Notes: generated by a model not told the origin, from the sequence alone. Shown: positions 1-8,740, numbered from the stretch's first letter. The stretch is DNA of 64,000 nt from Paraburkholderia ribeironis (GCF_900019265.1 NZ_CYGX02000072.1:1-64000), one strand, 5' to 3'. Numbers and translations: made by a program.

Positions 1-216
1 TTTCAGAATGGCTTTGACAGTGGTTGTAGCGAATATCCGGGACGTATCAGCGAACCCGTACCCATCCGCAAAGCCGCGCCCGGCGAACCTTTGACCGATT
101 TCACCGACAAGTCGAAGTTGCGCAAATCGATGTCGCATCCACGTCATACGTTTGTGTTCGCTGGCGCACATTGGAGGCTCCACGGAAAGAATATTTTGTT
201 ATCGTCCTATCTATAA
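1..216 (+). CDS. Possible 3' end of a gene entering from the left edge
   Basis: Frame 1 is open from the first base to a TAA at 214-216, giving 71 codons without a start because the window begins inside it. The peptide is basic towards its end and matches no family I recognise. It overlaps the candidate upstream start (TTG at 152) of the next gene but not its preferred ATG at 236. It may be only a chance open frame in GC-rich DNA. Confidence 0.2.
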   Translation, partial: FQNGFDSGCSEYPGRISEPVPIRKAAPGEPLTDFTDKSKLRKSMSHPRHTFVFAGAHWRLHGKNILLSSYL

Positions 217-235
217 CTATCGAGAGATTCCGTTC

Positions 236-964
236 ATGCAATCGCTGTCAAATGCGTCAGGACATATCGGGGCGAAGCGGATTCGAATCGAAAAAGGCGT
301 CGCGCTGAAGGCCTTTCATGATGTGATTCCGATCCAGACGATTGTCGAGATCAACAAGGTCATCGATCGTGTGTTTGGCGACGCGCCGCAGCGCTCCCAG
401 TCATGTGCCGCCGCCGCAGAACTGTTACGTCGCGATCCGGTATTCCGGGAGCTCGAACGGACCATCTGCGCGAATGCGCGTGCGATGGCGGCGATAGCCG
501 GTCTGACGGATTTGCCCCGCGAACCGTTTCACGTGTTGCGCTATTCGAGCAACGCAACGCTCGCGGAGAGCCATTGCCGTCATTACGATTCGCACTTGCT
601 GACGCTGCTGATTCCGCTGCAACTGGCGTCGGACGGTGTCTGCAACGGTGACCTCGTCATGTATCGACGGCCGCGTCTGTCGGTATCCACGCCAGGCAAT
701 GTGGTATGCAAGTTGCGCCACGGCATACAGCGCAAACTGCCGTTCAGCTGGCGCAAATGGCTGACGCTGCACGATCTGCGTCGCGGCAACTGCGCACGCA
801 TACCCGTGCAGGTTGGCAGCGTCTATGTGTTCAACGGCTTCGCCCTCCAGCACGCCAACCTCGATGTGCAGGGCGGCCAGCGTCGCACGCTGTTGATTCA
901 TTACTACGATCCCGGCTACTCGCTCGGTTTGAGCGAGATACTGCGGCGCGTGCGCATCCCGTGA
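236..964 (+). CDS. Putative 2-oxoglutarate/Fe(II)-dependent oxygenase
   Basis: A soluble 242-residue protein with the layout of a 2OG-Fe(II) dioxygenase. There is an HxD pair at H116-Y-D118 in the context RHYDSH, a distal histidine at H206 (ALQHAN), and an arginine about ten residues later (R216 or R217) that could bind 2-oxoglutarate. Strand-like segments flank these motifs, as in a jelly roll. The frame is open from a TTG at 152, but the ATG at 236 is preferred because GAGAG lies about ten bases upstream. The substrate is unknown. Prolyl-hydroxylase-like or small-molecule oxygenases are both possible, and the spacing of the metal triad is the only direct support. The gene stands alone, followed by a gap before a permease in the same direction. 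Confidence 0.5.
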   Translation: MQSLSNASGHIGAKRIRIEKGVALKAFHDVIPIQTIVEINKVIDRVFGDAPQRSQSCAAAAELLRRDPVFRELERTICANARAMAAIAGLTDLPREPFHVLRYSSNATLAESHCRHYDSHLLTLLIPLQLASDGVCNGDLVMYRRPRLSVSTPGNVVCKLRHGIQRKLPFSWRKWLTLHDLRRGNCARIPVQVGSVYVFNGFALQHANLDVQGGQRRTLLIHYYDPGYSLGLSEILRRVRIP

Positions 965-1355
965 CGTGTTGCCGTTGCACGGCGGCGAACCATTGCTATC
1001 CGATTGACATGGCCACGAACCGCCGCTATCTGCGAGCGCCGGTCACGGCCGGCGCACGGCCAATCATTGAGTGACGCCGATGCGCAGCGCGCTCGCCCGG
1101 ATCGGCACTGAGACTGCCGCGCAGCGCAAGCTTGCGACGCCTGTTCGCGAGACCGTCGGCACTCCCTCGTCCGCCCTCGCGGCCAAAGCAGACGTTTCAC
1201 TTTAGGCTTGATCCGGAATACACTGATTTCAGGATTTCCTTCGCGCTCAGCTGCTGCCAGTTTTCAATACCAACAGATGCTTTTGTCGTGCTCCAGCGAG
1301 CCGAAGCAGGCTGGGTCGGTTCGTGCTCAAACACCATTGAACGGGACGACTCATC
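965..1355. other. Intergenic stretch, no gene seen
   Basis: No convincing coding frame is present. A TTGACA hexamer lies at 1004-1009 with a poor -10 candidate (TATCTG, about 1027), so a promoter for the permease is possible but weakly supported. A long antisense frame crosses the region but is the shadow of the permease gene. Confidence 0.3.
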
Positions 1356-2813
1356 ATGGCCGATACCAGCTACATGGCAAGGAAATCCATCGCAGACATC
1401 GTCGGCAGCGCGGACGTCGAAGGCCATGCGCTGTCGAAGACGCTCGGCGCCGCCAGCATCACGGCGATGGGCATCGGCGCGATCATCGGCGCCGGCATCT
1501 TCGTGCTGACGGGCACCGCCGCGGCACAGTTCGCCGGCCCTGGCATCATGTTGTCGTTCGTGCTCGGCGGTATCGCGTGCGCGTTCGTCGGCCTGTGCTA
1601 TTCGGAACTCGCCGCCATGCTGCCCGTTTGCGGCAGCAGCTACACCTACACCTATGCGACGTTGGGCGAAATCTTCGCGTGGATCATCGGCTGGGACCTG
1701 ATCCTCGAATACGCGATGGGCGCGGCGACCGTCGCGGTCGGGTGGTCCGGCTATATCGTGAGCCTGCTGCGTGACGTGGGCATCAATATCCCGCCGGTAC
1801 TGGCCACCGCGCCGGGCACCGTCATCAAGCTCGCCGACGGCACCACCGCGACCGGCGTCGTCAATCTGCCGGCGGTGGTGATCATCGCGATTCTCACCAC
1901 CATGCTGGTGCTCGGCACCAAGGAGTCCGCGCGGCTGAACAACGTGATGGTGGCGGTCAAGCTGGTCGTGGTGGTCGCCTTCATCGCGATCGGCATGTTC
2001 TTTATCAATCCGGCGAACTGGCATCCGTTCATTCCGGCGAACACCGGCAAGTTCGGCAGCTATGGCATGAGCGGCATTCTGCGTGGCTCGGCCGTGGTGT
2101 TCTTCGCGTTCATCGGTTTCGATGCGGTATCCACTGCCGCGCAGGAAGCGAAACGACCGCAGCGCGACATGCCGATCGGCATCCTTGGATCGCTGATCAT
2201 CTGCACCCTGCTCTACATCCTGGTCGCGGGCGTGCTCACCGGGCTCGTACCTTACGGAGACCTGAATGTTCCCGATCCGATCGCCAAGGGCGTCGACGCT
2301 ATCGGCTTTACGTGGTTCTCGATCCTGATCAAGATCGGCGCGCTGACTGGACTGACCACGGTGATTCTGGTGTTGCTGTACGGACAGAGCCGCATCTTCT
2401 TCACGATGTCGCAGGACGGCTTGTTGCCGCCGCTCTTCGCGCGGGTTCATCCGCGCCTGCATACGCCGCATCTGAGTCAGATGCTGATCGGCACGGTCGT
2501 TGCGATCGTCGCGGCGCTGACGCCGATCGGCGTGCTCGGGGAGATGGTCAGCATCGGCACACTGTTTGCGTTCATCCTCGTGTGCGGCGCGGTGATGTAT
2601 CTGCGGCGCAGCGACGCCTCCGCGATGCGGCCGTTCCGGGTGCCGGGCGTGCCGGTCGTGCCGGTGCTGGGAATCCTGTTCTGTCTGCTGCTGATGGTGG
2701 GTCTGCCGCTCGTCACGTGGATGCGGCTTGTCGTGTGGCTGGTGATCGGGATGACCATCTACCTGTCGTACGGCCGCAATCATTCGATGCTGCGCTTTCC
2801 CGAGCGGCGTTGA
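1356..2813 (+). CDS. APC-superfamily amino acid permease (cationic amino acid transporter type)
   Basis: A 485-residue inner-membrane transporter expected to move amino acids by proton symport or exchange. The first membrane segment carries the APC signature GIGAIIGAGIF (about residues 40-50), whose broken helix forms the substrate site. About twelve hydrophobic segments follow, including the conserved FFAFIGFDAVSTAAQEAKRP stretch near residue 250. The length and short hydrophilic N-terminus match the YfnA/CAT group of basic or neutral amino-acid permeases, not the GABA permease branch. The ATG at 1356 gives a full-length N-terminus, although its ribosome site (GGGA) is weak. No catabolic gene adjoins it, so the substrate cannot be named. 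Confidence 0.85.
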   Translation: MADTSYMARKSIADIVGSADVEGHALSKTLGAASITAMGIGAIIGAGIFVLTGTAAAQFAGPGIMLSFVLGGIACAFVGLCYSELAAMLPVCGSSYTYTYATLGEIFAWIIGWDLILEYAMGAATVAVGWSGYIVSLLRDVGINIPPVLATAPGTVIKLADGTTATGVVNLPAVVIIAILTTMLVLGTKESARLNNVMVAVKLVVVVAFIAIGMFFINPANWHPFIPANTGKFGSYGMSGILRGSAVVFFAFIGFDAVSTAAQEAKRPQRDMPIGILGSLIICTLLYILVAGVLTGLVPYGDLNVPDPIAKGVDAIGFTWFSILIKIGALTGLTTVILVLLYGQSRIFFTMSQDGLLPPLFARVHPRLHTPHLSQMLIGTVVAIVAALTPIGVLGEMVSIGTLFAFILVCGAVMYLRRSDASAMRPFRVPGVPVVPVLGILFCLLLMVGLPLVTWMRLVVWLVIGMTIYLSYGRNHSMLRFPERR

Positions 2814-2989
2814 GCGGATTGAGCCGCCTATGGCGCGGCACTGAGCGCGAGGACATGGATCGAGACACGCAGTCGACTACCCTGCCCTTCGCCCAGCCAG
2901 TCGCGCGAGCGCGGATTGCCATGCGCTCCCGGGCTCCCCCCGCTGCCCCGACGCCCATGCGCCTCCCGCGAGGCCACCGTCCCGCGCGC

Positions 2990-3970
2990 TCAGGCTCTTT
3001 CCGCGGGAGACGGCACCAGCTCGCGATCCGGCAATTCGCCAATGCCCTTTAACCGCTCGGCCATGAACTCGCGCAGCACGCGCACCTTGGTCGAGAAGCG
3101 CCGGTTCGGCAGATAGGCCATGTAAATCTGCCGGCCGGTCAGCGCGTTCTCCAACCGGTAGCCCGGCAACGCGACCTCCAGCTCGCCGCTCACGAGCAGA
3201 TCGCGAATCAGCCAGATCTCGAACTCGGCAATCCCGAGTCCCGCCCGCGTCGCCTCCAGCAGCAGCTCCGAGTGGTCCGACTGCAGGTTGCCCGACGGCA
3301 GCACCGACTGCACCGTCGCGCCATCCGTCAGATGCCAACGGGGATCGCCCTCCGGATGCAGATAGCGCAGACAGTTGTGCTGCGCCAGATCGGCGGGCGC
3401 TTGCGGCCGTCCGCGTCGCGCGAAGTACGCGGGGGCGGCGCACAGGATGCTGTCGTTGCGCGAGATCGGCTGCACGATCAGGTTGTCGAGATAGTTCTCG
3501 CCTTCGTGGATGTCCAGATCGAAGCCGCCCATCACCATATCGTTGTGGTTGTCGGTTAGGCGAAGATCGAGCTGAACGCCCGGATACCGCTCGAGGAAAG
3601 GCGCGACGAGCGGCGCCAGATAGCGGCGTCCGAACGCGACCGGCGCGGTCAGCTTCAACGGGCCGCTCGGTGCGCTATCGAGTTCAGCGACCACGCGCAG
3701 TGTGTCGTCGAGATCCGCAATCATCGACACCGCCCGCGCGTGGTACAGATTGCCCGCTTCGGTCAACGCGACATGATGGGTCGAGCGATGCAGCAGCGAC
3801 ACACCCAGCATGTCTTCGAGCGCACTGATCTTGCGCGCGATCGTGGATGTCGCGACCTTCAGCTCGCGCGCCGCTGCAGAGAAACTGCCCAGTTCGACGA
3901 TCCGCAGCAGCGCGCGCATCGCGCCCAGGTGATCGAGACCAACTTCGTTTGCTTTTTTTGAAGGCATCAT
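2990..3970 (-). CDS. LysR-family transcriptional regulator, divergent from asparaginase
   Basis: A 326-residue LysR-type regulator. A winged helix-turn-helix occupies about residues 15-75 (GSFSAAARELKVATSTIARK, then ALEDMLGVSLLHRSTH), followed by a two-lobed periplasmic-binding-protein-like effector domain starting with the typical GPLKLTAPVAFG segment. It is transcribed away from the asparaginase/ABC operon across a 101-base gap, the classic arrangement for a LysR activator and its target. It therefore probably controls that operon, perhaps in response to asparagine, aspartate or a related compound. This is inference from position. The sequence branch (HTH with TSTIARK) resembles the CrgA-like group. 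Confidence 0.85.
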   Translation of the reverse strand: MMPSKKANEVGLDHLGAMRALLRIVELGSFSAAARELKVATSTIARKISALEDMLGVSLLHRSTHHVALTEAGNLYHARAVSMIADLDDTLRVVAELDSAPSGPLKLTAPVAFGRRYLAPLVAPFLERYPGVQLDLRLTDNHNDMVMGGFDLDIHEGENYLDNLIVQPISRNDSILCAAPAYFARRGRPQAPADLAQHNCLRYLHPEGDPRWHLTDGATVQSVLPSGNLQSDHSELLLEATRAGLGIAEFEIWLIRDLLVSGELEVALPGYRLENALTGRQIYMAYLPNRRFSTKVRVLREFMAERLKGIGELPDRELVPSPAERA

Positions 3971-4010
3971 TGCGTTGCGTCCAGTGCAAAACCATTTTCC
4001 AAATTACGTC

Positions 4011-4035
4011 TAATTGCTTTTTATTGCAATAATTA
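4011..4035. promoter_or_regulatory. AT-rich inverted repeat in the LysR/asparaginase intergenic region
   Basis: TAATTGC at 4011-4017 is mirrored by GCAATAATTA at 4026-4035, with a nested ATTGCAAT palindrome. This is a strikingly AT-rich dyad in GC-rich DNA, midway between divergent start codons at 3970 and 4072. It fits the T-N11-A type of LysR operator. Regulator binding is inferred from position only. Confidence 0.5.
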
Positions 4036-4071
4036 AACTCCCTTCTACCTGATCGACCCCGAAAGCATGCA

Positions 4072-5091
4072 ATGACCCTCCCCTCGCACGTCCCGCTCGT
4101 CGTCGCCACCCGTAACGCGCATGTGGAGTGCATCCACTGGGGATCGGTGGCGGTGGTTGACGCCAGCGGTGCGCTCCTCGCCCACGCGGGCGATCCGCAC
4201 GCGTGGGTGTTTTCCCGCTCGACGCTCAAACCCTTCCAGGCACTGCCGTTCGTACGCGACGGCGGCCCCGGTCATTTCGGCTTTACCGACGCCGAGCTCG
4301 CGCTGACCTGCGCGAGCCACGGTGGCGAGGACATCCACGTCGACGCTGTCACGGCCATGCTCGCCAAGATCGGCATGACGGAATCCGACCTGCGCTGCGG
4401 CGTGCACATGCCCGACTACTACAGCGAGCACAATCTGCCGCCGCGCGGCAGCGTGTTCGACCAGCGTCATCACAACTGTTCGGGCAAGCACACCGGCTTT
4501 CTCGGCTATTGCTGCATGCACGGCTATGCCCGGGCGAGCTACCTGGAGCGCGAGCACGAACTGCAGCGCGCAATCGGCCGGGAGGTCGCGCGCCTGGCCG
4601 GCCTGCCCGAAGAGGAGCTGTGGTATGGCATCGACGGTTGCAGCGCGCCGAACCTCGGCATGCCCTTGTCGCGCCTCGCGATGATGTGGGCCCGGCTGGC
4701 CGCCGGCACATCCGGCGCGGGCGCCAGCACCGACGCGGCGCTCGCCCGCATCTTCGCAGCGATGGCCGCGCATCCGCGCATGGTGTCGGGCACGGGCCGT
4801 TGCGATCTCGCGCTGGCCGAAGCATCGGGCGGCGACTGGGTGGCGAAGGTCGGCGCCGACGGCGTGCACACCATCGGCGTGCGCAGCACCGGCATCGGCG
4901 TGGCGGTGAAAATGGCCGACGGCGACTTCAGCGCGGTGTACGCAACGACCATCGCTGTGCTGCAGCAACTCGGCTTGCCGCTCGCGGTCGAGGGCACGGC
5001 GCTCGCCCGCTGGGCCGATCCGGTGCTGCGCAATGTGCGCGGCATCGCGGTCGGGCAACTCAAGGCCACGGTGCAGCTGACATGGGTATGA
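4072..5091 (+). CDS. Type III (Rhizobium etli AnsA-like) L-asparaginase
   Basis: A 339-residue cytoplasmic enzyme hydrolysing L-asparagine to aspartate and ammonia. It belongs to the structurally distinct class 3 asparaginases, not to the E. coli type I/II fold. The family's residues are in place: an SxxK tandem at S50-K53 (SRSTLKPFQALP), a second serine at S82 (CASHGGE) with a lysine near 259 (DWVAKVG), and the metal-site pattern C136, K139 (NCSGKH) and C190 (DGCSAP). Numbering lies within a few residues of the R. etli enzyme. No signal peptide is present. Its stop overlaps the ABC ATPase start as ATGA, so uptake and hydrolysis are translationally coupled. The importer therefore probably carries asparagine or a related amide. 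Confidence 0.88.
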   Translation: MTLPSHVPLVVATRNAHVECIHWGSVAVVDASGALLAHAGDPHAWVFSRSTLKPFQALPFVRDGGPGHFGFTDAELALTCASHGGEDIHVDAVTAMLAKIGMTESDLRCGVHMPDYYSEHNLPPRGSVFDQRHHNCSGKHTGFLGYCCMHGYARASYLEREHELQRAIGREVARLAGLPEEELWYGIDGCSAPNLGMPLSRLAMMWARLAAGTSGAGASTDAALARIFAAMAAHPRMVSGTGRCDLALAEASGGDWVAKVGADGVHTIGVRSTGIGVAVKMADGDFSAVYATTIAVLQQLGLPLAVEGTALARWADPVLRNVRGIAVGQLKATVQLTWV

Positions 5092-5852
5092 ACGACTGCG
5101 CGCAGGTCGGCGCGGCCGCGCCGCTGGTCTCGCTGCGCGGCGTGAACAAGTCGTTCGGCGCGCAGCAGGTGCTGTTCGATGTCGATCTCGACGTCGCGCC
5201 GGGCGAGGTCGTCGTCGTGATCGGGCCATCGGGCTCGGGCAAGTCGACGTTGTGCCGCTGCATCAACCGGCTGGAGAGCATCGATTCCGGCGAGATCCGC
5301 GTCGCCGGCGAGCGTCTGCCGGAAGAAGGCCGCGCGCTCGCGGCGATGCGCGCGCAGATCGGCATGGTGTTCCAGTCGTTCAACCTTTTTTCGCACCGCA
5401 CGGTGCTGCAGAACGTCGCGATGGGTCCGCGCAAGGTACTGCGCCAGTCGCGCGCCGAAGCCGAAGCGCACGCGCGCCGGCTGCTCGAGCGCGTCGGTCT
5501 CGCGCACAAGGCCGACACGGTCCCCGCCGAACTGTCGGGTGGCCAGCAGCAGCGGGTCGCGCTGGCCCGCGCGCTGGCGATGCAACCGCAGGTGATGCTG
5601 TTCGACGAACCGACCTCCGCGCTCGATCCCGAGATGGTCAGCGAAGTGCTGGCCGTGATGCTCGAACTCGCCCGCAGCGGCATGACGATGATCGTCGTCA
5701 CGCACGAAATGGGGTTTGCGCGCCAGGCGGCGGACCGGATCGTGTTCATGGACGGCGGGCGCATCGTCGAAATCGCCGAGCCGGCATCGTTCTTTCGCGC
5801 GCCCCGCTCCGAACGAGCGCGTGATTTTCTCTCCAGGATGCTGGAGCACTGA
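5088..5852 (+). CDS. Polar amino-acid ABC transporter, ATP-binding subunit
   Basis: A 254-residue ABC ATPase of the polar amino acid uptake class (GlnQ/GltL/HisP type) that powers the importer encoded by the next three genes. Walker A is GPSGSGKST (about residues 45-53), the Q-loop lies in MVFQSFNLFSHRTVLQN, the signature is LSGGQQQR, Walker B is VMLFDEPTSALDPE, and the switch histidine is in VVTHEMGFAR. The ATG at 5088 overlaps the asparaginase stop by four bases. An ATG at 5082 is also possible and would add two residues. Order in the operon is asparaginase, ATPase, binding protein, permease, permease. Confidence 0.93.
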   Translation: MNDCAQVGAAAPLVSLRGVNKSFGAQQVLFDVDLDVAPGEVVVVIGPSGSGKSTLCRCINRLESIDSGEIRVAGERLPEEGRALAAMRAQIGMVFQSFNLFSHRTVLQNVAMGPRKVLRQSRAEAEAHARRLLERVGLAHKADTVPAELSGGQQQRVALARALAMQPQVMLFDEPTSALDPEMVSEVLAVMLELARSGMTMIVVTHEMGFARQAADRIVFMDGGRIVEIAEPASFFRAPRSERARDFLSRMLEH

Positions 5853-5910
5853 TTTCCATCGACTGATTCGACAGGGCCAAGCTGGCTCGTATAACAGAGG
5901 AGATACCACC

Positions 5911-6690
5911 ATGCGTTTCAAATCGATTGCAGTCCTGACGTCATGTGTCGCCGCTGCGCTTATCGCGGTTACTGCGCCGGCCCACGCGGACAGCTTTCCC
6001 GCCGATTCAACGATGGCGAAGATCCAGAAAAAGGGCAAGCTGGTGGTGGGCACATCGCTCAACACGCTGATGTTCTCGGTGCGCAATCCGATGACGGGCC
6101 AGACCGAGGGCTTCGAAGGCGACCTCGCGCGCCTGCTGGCGAAGAAGCTGACCGGCTCGGCGGACAACGTCGAATGGGTCAAGACGACCACCGAAAACCG
6201 CTTGCCATTCGTGCAGAACGGCCGCGTCGACGTCGTGATCGCCACGCTGACCATCAATGACGCGCGCAAGAAAGTGATCGGCTTCGCCGGTCCTTACTAC
6301 GTCGCCGGCCAGGACATCCTGACCCGCCGCGACGACACGTCGATCCACGGCGTGACGGATCTTGCCGGCAAGACGGCCTGCGTGCTGAACGGCACGACCG
6401 TCGAAGACAACGTGAAAAAGCTCGCGCCGCAAGCGAAGTTCGTGACGTTCAACGACACGGCCGCGTGCGTCGAGGGCGTCGCCGACGGCCGGGTCGATGC
6501 CTACGTCGACGACGGCGCGACGCTGGCGGGCGAATCGCTGCGCCAGCCGAACAAATTCCGCATCGTCGGCAAGCCGTTCACGCAGGAGCCGTACGGGATG
6601 GGTGTCGCGAAGGACGACGCGGTGTTTCGTGACTGGATCAACACGCAGCTCGCGGAGTCGATCAAGGACGGCACCTGGAACAGGCTCTAA
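5911..6690 (+). CDS. ABC transporter periplasmic amino-acid-binding protein, C-terminally truncated by a stop codon
   Basis: A family 3 extracellular solute-binding protein (GluB/GlnH-like) delivering the amino acid to the membrane permeases. A Sec signal peptide ends at about residue 26 (PAHA/DS). The mature protein starts with KKGKLVVGTSLNT and has the family's GFEGDLARLLAKKL and NRLPFVQNGRVDVVIATLT segments. The start has a strong ribosome site (AGAGGAGAT, 5894-5902). The reading ends at TAA 6688-6690 after 259 residues, but the same frame continues for 18 sense codons (AKNLEGTLGKPQVPTIER) to a TGA at 6745-6747. That tail is the C-terminal helix expected in this family, where the stop position normally holds an aromatic residue. 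So TAA probably replaced TAT or TAC. Whether the shortened protein still works is unknown. Confidence 0.88.
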   Translation: MRFKSIAVLTSCVAAALIAVTAPAHADSFPADSTMAKIQKKGKLVVGTSLNTLMFSVRNPMTGQTEGFEGDLARLLAKKLTGSADNVEWVKTTTENRLPFVQNGRVDVVIATLTINDARKKVIGFAGPYYVAGQDILTRRDDTSIHGVTDLAGKTACVLNGTTVEDNVKKLAPQAKFVTFNDTAACVEGVADGRVDAYVDDGATLAGESLRQPNKFRIVGKPFTQEPYGMGVAKDDAVFRDWINTQLAESIKDGTWNRL

Positions 6691-6762
6691 GCGAAGAACC
6701 TGGAAGGCACGCTCGGCAAGCCGCAGGTGCCGACGATCGAACGCTGAAACCTGATTCGCTGG

Positions 6763-7407
6763 ATGACTTCCCTGCTGCCGTTTGCGTGGCGCTTCATCGA
6801 AGCGATGGGCGTCACGATCGAGCTGACCGCGCTGTCGTTCGCGATGGCGTTCGCGCTCGGCGTCGCCCTGATGGTGATGGCCGTGGGGCCGCTCGCGCCG
6901 CTGCGCTGGTGTGCGGCGACGTACATCGAAATCATGCGCATGACGCCGTTGCTCGCGCTGCTGCTGCTCTTCGTGTTCGGCTTGCCGAAGCTCGGGTTCA
7001 TGTATTCGCTGACGGCGTCGTCGGTGCTCGTGCTCGGCTTCTACACCGCGGCGTGGGTGGCCGAGGTGCTCAAGGCCGGCGTCAATGCGGTGCCCGCCGG
7101 GCAGGTCGAGGCCGCGCGCAGCATCGGCATGAGCTTCGTGCAGGTGTTGTCGAACGTGGTGATCCCGCAGGCGATGCGCACGGTGATTCCGCCCCTCGGC
7201 AACCTGTTCGTCAACCAGATCAAGGCTTCGTCGATCGCGGCGGCGATCGGCGTATTCGACATCACCTATACGGCGCAACGCATCAACTTCGAGACCGCCC
7301 AGGCCGTGCCGACGTTCGCGAGCGCGATGCTCGCCTACATGGTCCTGACGATTCCGCTCGGCCTTCTGATGCGGCGGCTCGAACAGAAAATGGCGGTGGC
7401 GCGATGA
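6763..7407 (+). CDS. Polar amino-acid ABC transporter permease (first subunit)
   Basis: A 214-residue integral membrane permease of the HisM/GltJ family. About five hydrophobic segments are visible. The cytoplasmic EAA loop that docks the ATPase appears as EAARSIGMSFVQVLSNVVIP at about residues 122-141, followed by the typical GNLFVNQIKASSIAAAIG. It starts 16 bases after the ancestral stop (6747) of the binding-protein gene, and its ATG at 6763 has only a weak ribosome site. Its last codon overlaps the next permease start by four bases. The two permeases should form a heterodimer. Confidence 0.9.
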   Translation: MTSLLPFAWRFIEAMGVTIELTALSFAMAFALGVALMVMAVGPLAPLRWCAATYIEIMRMTPLLALLLLFVFGLPKLGFMYSLTASSVLVLGFYTAAWVAEVLKAGVNAVPAGQVEAARSIGMSFVQVLSNVVIPQAMRTVIPPLGNLFVNQIKASSIAAAIGVFDITYTAQRINFETAQAVPTFASAMLAYMVLTIPLGLLMRRLEQKMAVAR

Positions 7408-8300
7408 GCCGCCCCAACGCGCTCTACGAAGCGCCGGGCCCGGTTGGGCGGCGGCGGCAGCGCGCTGTCTCGGTGCTGAGCGCGCTTGCCGTCTGCGGCC
7501 TGCTCGTGGCGATCGGCATCCGTCTCGAAGCAAGCGGCCAGTTCGAAGCGGACAAGTGGGCGATCTTCCTGCATTGGGGCACCGCGAAGTTTTTGTTCGA
7601 CGGTCTGGTGTCGACGATCGCGGCGGCTGCCTGTTCAGCGCTGGTTGCGTTTGCGATGGCGTTGCCGCTAGCGCTCTGGCGGCTTTCGAAGCGGCCGTGG
7701 GTCAGCAGGCTGGCCGGCGCCTATATCGAGTTTTTCCGCGCGATCCCGTTGCTGCTGCTGATCCTGTTCATGGTGATCGAGCTGCCCTCGCTCGGCTTCG
7801 ACTGGCCGGCGCTGGGCTTTCTCGTGTTCGCGATGGCGCTGCACCACTCGGCGCTGACCGCCGAAGTCGTGCGCGCTGGCATCCTGTCGCTGCCACGCGG
7901 ACAGTGTGAGGCCGCGCTCGCGCTCGGCCTGCGCCCTGCGCAGGCCATGCTGTATGTCGTGCTGCCGCAGGCGCTGCGCAGCATGTTGCCGGCGCTGATC
8001 AGTTCGGTCCTTGCGATCGTGCAGGACACGTCGCTCGGCTACGTAATTCCGTATGACGAGCTGCTGCATCGCTCGCAGGACGTGTCGAGCTATGCGCCGC
8101 AATCGCTGCTGCAGGCGGCATTCATCGTCACGCTGATGTATGGCGTGGTGAGCGCCGCGCTGCTGTATCTGAAGCGCTGGGTGATGCGCCGTCAAGGGCG
8201 GGCGCCTGCGAAAAGCACGGCGCGCTCCGGCATGACCATGTCCTCCGACGTTGCGGCCGAGATCGGCGCTTCGATCGTCAGCGCCAGTCCACGGGAGTAG
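7404..8300 (+). CDS. Polar amino-acid ABC transporter permease (second subunit)
   Basis: A 298-residue permease partner of the preceding gene, starting in an ATGA overlap with it. The HisQ/HisM fold is recognisable by FFRAIPLLLLILFMVIELP, an EAA-type loop EAALALGLRPAQAMLYVVLP, and the downstream QDTSLGYVIPYDEL. It is longer than its partner because of a basic N-terminal cytoplasmic extension of about 20 residues and a Ser/Thr-rich C-terminal tail of about 35 residues. It is the last gene of the asparaginase/ABC operon, and a GC-rich hairpin begins 15 bases after its stop. Confidence 0.9.
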   Translation: MSRPNALYEAPGPVGRRRQRAVSVLSALAVCGLLVAIGIRLEASGQFEADKWAIFLHWGTAKFLFDGLVSTIAAAACSALVAFAMALPLALWRLSKRPWVSRLAGAYIEFFRAIPLLLLILFMVIELPSLGFDWPALGFLVFAMALHHSALTAEVVRAGILSLPRGQCEAALALGLRPAQAMLYVVLPQALRSMLPALISSVLAIVQDTSLGYVIPYDELLHRSQDVSSYAPQSLLQAAFIVTLMYGVVSAALLYLKRWVMRRQGRAPAKSTARSGMTMSSDVAAEIGASIVSASPRE

Positions 8301-8314
8301 AGACCGGGTCCCGG

Positions 8315-8335
8315 CCTCGGGCGGCGCGCCCGAGG
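8315..8335 (+). terminator. Hairpin after the asparaginase/ABC operon
   Basis: CCTCGGGC at 8315-8322 pairs perfectly with GCCCGAGG at 8328-8335 across a five-base loop, 15 bases downstream of the permease stop. Only TT follows, so this may be a weak intrinsic or Rho-assisted terminator. Confidence 0.5.
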
Positions 8336-8442
8336 TTGCTGCGCCATCGCGCACAACGCGAGCGGCGCGTCCATTCCCGGCTGGCGGGCTTTAACATACG
8401 CAATCCTTATTATGTCGCCCGCCTTCGGCTCAAATCGCAATC

Positions 8443-8475
8443 GCTATAAAGCCGCTATAAAGCCACTATAAAAAA
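8443..8475. repeat. Three tandem 11-bp units
   Basis: GCTATAAAGCC occurs at 8443-8453 and 8454-8464, followed by a diverged ACTATAAAAAA at 8465-8475. It lies in the 596-base gap between the ABC operon and the efflux operon. The rest of that gap holds a promoter (8713-8740) but no convincing gene. Each unit contains TATAAA, so the array also resembles stacked -10 elements. Confidence 0.7.
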
Positions 8476-8712
8476 CTTAATCCTCGCGTGTGCGAACCGG
8501 CCGATGTATTGCACTTGCGCCGGCTGAGTCAGGATGAATAGTCGCCGATAAAAGGCATCAATAGCCGGTAATCTTCGTGGGCCGCCATCGGGCCCAAAAC
8601 AATACGGCGAGAACCGCCGCTAGAGATGCACCACACCGCGGCCACATGTATTAGACTGACTTCGCGTGCGGGCCGCATCATGTCAGCGCCAATTGCAGTG
8701 ACCCATCGGCGT

Positions 8713-8740
8713 TTGACAAGCAAATCGAACATTGTAAGAT
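8713..8740 (+). promoter_or_regulatory. Sigma70-like promoter of the RND efflux operon
   Basis: A perfect TTGACA (8713-8718) is followed after 16 bases by TAAGAT (8735-8740), upstream of the first efflux gene. The 5' leader would be about 150 bases. No TetR, MarR or LysR gene flanks the operon, so any regulator must be encoded elsewhere. Confidence 0.55.

Noticed and set aside
1197..2783. Minus-strand open frame of 528 codons opposite the amino acid permease
   Set aside because: Extremely Arg/His/Asp/Gln-rich, no hydrophobic core, exactly antisense to a clear permease.
8529..8732. 67-codon minus-strand ORF in the gap before the efflux operon
   Set aside because: No ribosome site or family resemblance, and its start overlaps the -35/-10 region read on the other strand; kept as non-coding.
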